Shown here piece after piece: positions 7,026-7,982 of a stretch of 7,982 bases of DNA. Under the pieces are notes generated by a model that was not told the origin of the DNA, made no database searches, and saw only the letters and a program-made list of their open reading frames with translations. The stretch is from Pseudomonadota bacterium. Lineage in GTDB: Bacteria; Pseudomonadota; Gammaproteobacteria; Burkholderiales; Rhodocyclaceae. Location of the stretch: assembly GCA_021811225.1 (NCBI GenBank), contig JAJZPJ010000120.1:1-7982 (forward strand), written 5' to 3'. A program made the position numbers and the translations under genes. Each line of letters begins with the position of its first letter. Position 1 is the stretch's first letter.

Positions 7026-7631
7026 ATGATCGCCAACTTGGAGCGCTATGCCCGAGCCGTCGAGCTGTTCGATGCCGCCAACAGGGAGGATCCGAACCTC
7101 GAGACCGAAGCGGGCCGGCAATATCCCAAGGAGTTGCTCTACGCCCAGCGCATGAGCGAGATGCTCGAACGTTTCGCACCCGATGCCCCCGAGGCGGTGC
7201 GTCTGGCGGTGCGCAGCCAGCACATCCAGCGCTGGAAAATTCCCCGCAAGGATTATCCGATGACGCCCCAGGGCTACCAGTTCTGGCGCACCACCCTGTA
7301 CCGCTTCCACGCCGACACCGCCGGCCGCCTGATGAAGGAGGCCGGCTACGACGACGAGATGATAGCGCGGGTGCAGAAGGTCGTCGGCAAACGCGGCCTC
7401 AAGGTCAATCCTGAAACCCAGATGATGGAGGACGTGGTCGACCTGGTGTTCATCGAGCACTATCTCGCCGCCTTCGCCGCCCAGCACCCGGAGTACGACG
7501 AGGCGAAGTGGCTGGACATCCTGAGGAAGACCTGGAAGAAGATGTCCCCGGCCGGACACGAGGCGGCGTTGTCGAAGATCAAGCTGCCCGCGCACCTGGT
7601 GCCGCTGATCCAGAAGGCGGTCGGCGGCTAG
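7026..7631 (+). CDS. DUF4202 domain-containing protein
   Basis: This 201-residue soluble, mainly helical protein has no signal peptide. It carries the conserved blocks I associate with DUF4202: SQHIQRWKIPRKDYPMTPQGY (65-84 region, with H66, R69 and W70), FWRTTLYRFHA (87-96, with H95), and a late acidic/aromatic block QMMEDVVDLVFIEHYL (132-147, with E135, D136, D139 and E144). The His/Asp/Glu spacing suggests a metal-binding helical fold of HD-hydrolase type, but this is inference. Some databases have named relatives as glutamyl-tRNA synthetases, which nothing here supports. ATG 7026 is preferred over ATG 7019 because only the 7026 frame gives the family sequence, and GGGGG lies 7 bases upstream. 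It has its own promoter and appears to be a single-gene unit. Function is unknown. Confidence 0.85.
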   Translation: MIANLERYARAVELFDAANREDPNLETEAGRQYPKELLYAQRMSEMLERFAPDAPEAVRLAVRSQHIQRWKIPRKDYPMTPQGYQFWRTTLYRFHADTAGRLMKEAGYDDEMIARVQKVVGKRGLKVNPETQMMEDVVDLVFIEHYLAAFAAQHPEYDEAKWLDILRKTWKKMSPAGHEAALSKIKLPAHLVPLIQKAVGG

Positions 7632-7640
7632 TGTCCGTCA

Positions 7641-7670
7641 TTATCGCCGGAAGCGCTTACCCGGCGATAA
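7641..7670. repeat. Perfect 10-bp inverted repeat with 10-base loop
   Basis: TTATCGCCGG (7641-7650) and CCGGCGATAA (7661-7670) are exact reverse complements, 10 bases after the DUF4202 stop. The loop contains the palindrome AAGCGCTT (7651-7658). No T-run follows on either strand, so it is not a standard intrinsic terminator. It could be a transcript-end hairpin, an operator for the next gene, or a dispersed repeat. Confidence 0.6.
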
Positions 7671-7683
7671 CCCACAATACTCG

Positions 7684-7695
7684 TGCTGCGCAGCA
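7684..7695. promoter_or_regulatory. 12-bp perfect palindrome upstream of the dehydrogenase
   Basis: TGCTGCGCAGCA is fully self-complementary and lies 33 bases before the start codon of the next gene. It could be part of an operator, but a 12-bp palindrome of this composition can occur by chance in GC-rich DNA. I found no convincing -35/-10 pair around it. Confidence 0.2.
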
Positions 7696-7728
7696 GTGCT
7701 AGCGCCTGCTACCAACTCGGAGGGCAAT

Positions 7729-7982
7729 ATGGAAATCGGAGTCATCGGATTGGGACTGATGGGGCGGCCCATGGCGCTGCATCTGGCTCGAGCCGGCCAC
7801 CGGCTGCATCTTTGGGCGAGGCGGCCGGCGACGCTCGAGCCGTTCCGCGAGATCGACGCCCATGCCCACGTCAGCGCCGCAGAAGTGGCCAGGCACGCGA
7901 AGATCGTGTTCACCATGGTGGCCGACGCGCCCGACGTCGCCCAGGTCTGCCTGGGCGAGGGCGGTATCGCCGAGGGTGCCGG
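7729..7982 (+). CDS. Beta-hydroxyacid dehydrogenase, N-terminal part (3-hydroxyisobutyrate dehydrogenase / tartronate semialdehyde reductase family)
   Basis: The gene runs off the window end, leaving 84 complete codons of a family usually near 290 residues. The start MEIGVIGLGLMGRPMALHLA carries the dinucleotide-binding glycine motif (G7-L-G9-L-M-G12) and the family's G-MG-PMA-L pattern. R31/R32 after the second strand (LHLWARRP) favour NADP(H) over NAD(H) (inference). The segment TMVADAPDVAQVCLG at about 62-76 is the usual strand and helix before the catalytic region. The catalytic Lys and substrate motifs are beyond the end, so the substrate (3-hydroxyisobutyrate, tartronate semialdehyde, succinic semialdehyde or similar) cannot be assigned. 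GGAGGG (7719-7724) lies 4 bases before the ATG. Confidence 0.88.
   Translation, partial: MEIGVIGLGLMGRPMALHLARAGHRLHLWARRPATLEPFREIDAHAHVSAAEVARHAKIVFTMVADAPDVAQVCLGEGGIAEGA

Noticed and set aside
7019..7414. Alternative start ATG 7019 and its 131-codon frame
   Set aside because: It is out of frame with the DUF4202 sequence and gives Arg/Gly-rich low-complexity protein.
6843..7595. Minus-strand frame of 250 codons across DUF2892 and DUF4202 genes
   Set aside because: It overlaps two recognised + strand genes and shows no family pattern.

Overview
The window looks like an ordinary stretch of a GC-rich proteobacterial chromosome, most likely a betaproteobacterium (Rhodocyclales/Nitrosomonadales-like). 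That placement is inferred from strong G/C preference at third codon positions, GTG starts, and the combination of LutC, an NhaD-type transporter, CbiX, an RND pump with a DUF2892 protein, and a DUF4202 protein. All convincing genes are on the + strand. I see no tRNA, rRNA, CRISPR array, insertion sequence or phage gene.

Layout. Positions 11-575 hold a lutC-like gene (lactate utilization / DUF162) whose N-terminal and C-terminal parts lie in different frames, apparently because of an internal deletion of about 30 codons plus a frame change. Positions 635-1933 encode an NhaD/ArsB-superfamily membrane transporter with its own ribosome binding site and a possible extended -10 promoter. Positions 1995-2360 encode a small CbiX/SirB-type chelatase. 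Positions 2393-6962 are a three-gene efflux operon: a periplasmic adaptor, a 1092-residue RND permease and a 74-residue DUF2892/YgaP-like membrane protein. Positions 7026-7631 encode a DUF4202 protein behind its own promoter. From 7729 to the window end is the N-terminal part of a beta-hydroxyacid dehydrogenase.

The most notable feature is the efflux operon's control region at 2357-2392. It is an AT-rich island (6 G/C in 32 bases) in GC-rich DNA. It holds a consensus TATAAT, a 28-bp interrupted palindrome laid over the whole promoter, and an ATG so close to the predicted transcription start that the mRNA should be leaderless or nearly so. The palindrome resembles operators of ArsR/SmtB-type repressors, and the co-transcribed DUF2892 gene belongs to a family that often accompanies rhodanese and sulfide-responsive genes. 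A metal- or sulfur-responsive efflux system is therefore a reasonable hypothesis, but no regulator or outer-membrane channel gene is visible to prove it.

I do not see a clearly new biological system. The items worth follow-up are the broken lutC and the long reading frame it creates into the transporter, the leaderless operator-promoter of the efflux operon, the Arg at the proton-relay Lys position of the pump, and a perfect 10-bp inverted repeat at 7641-7670.
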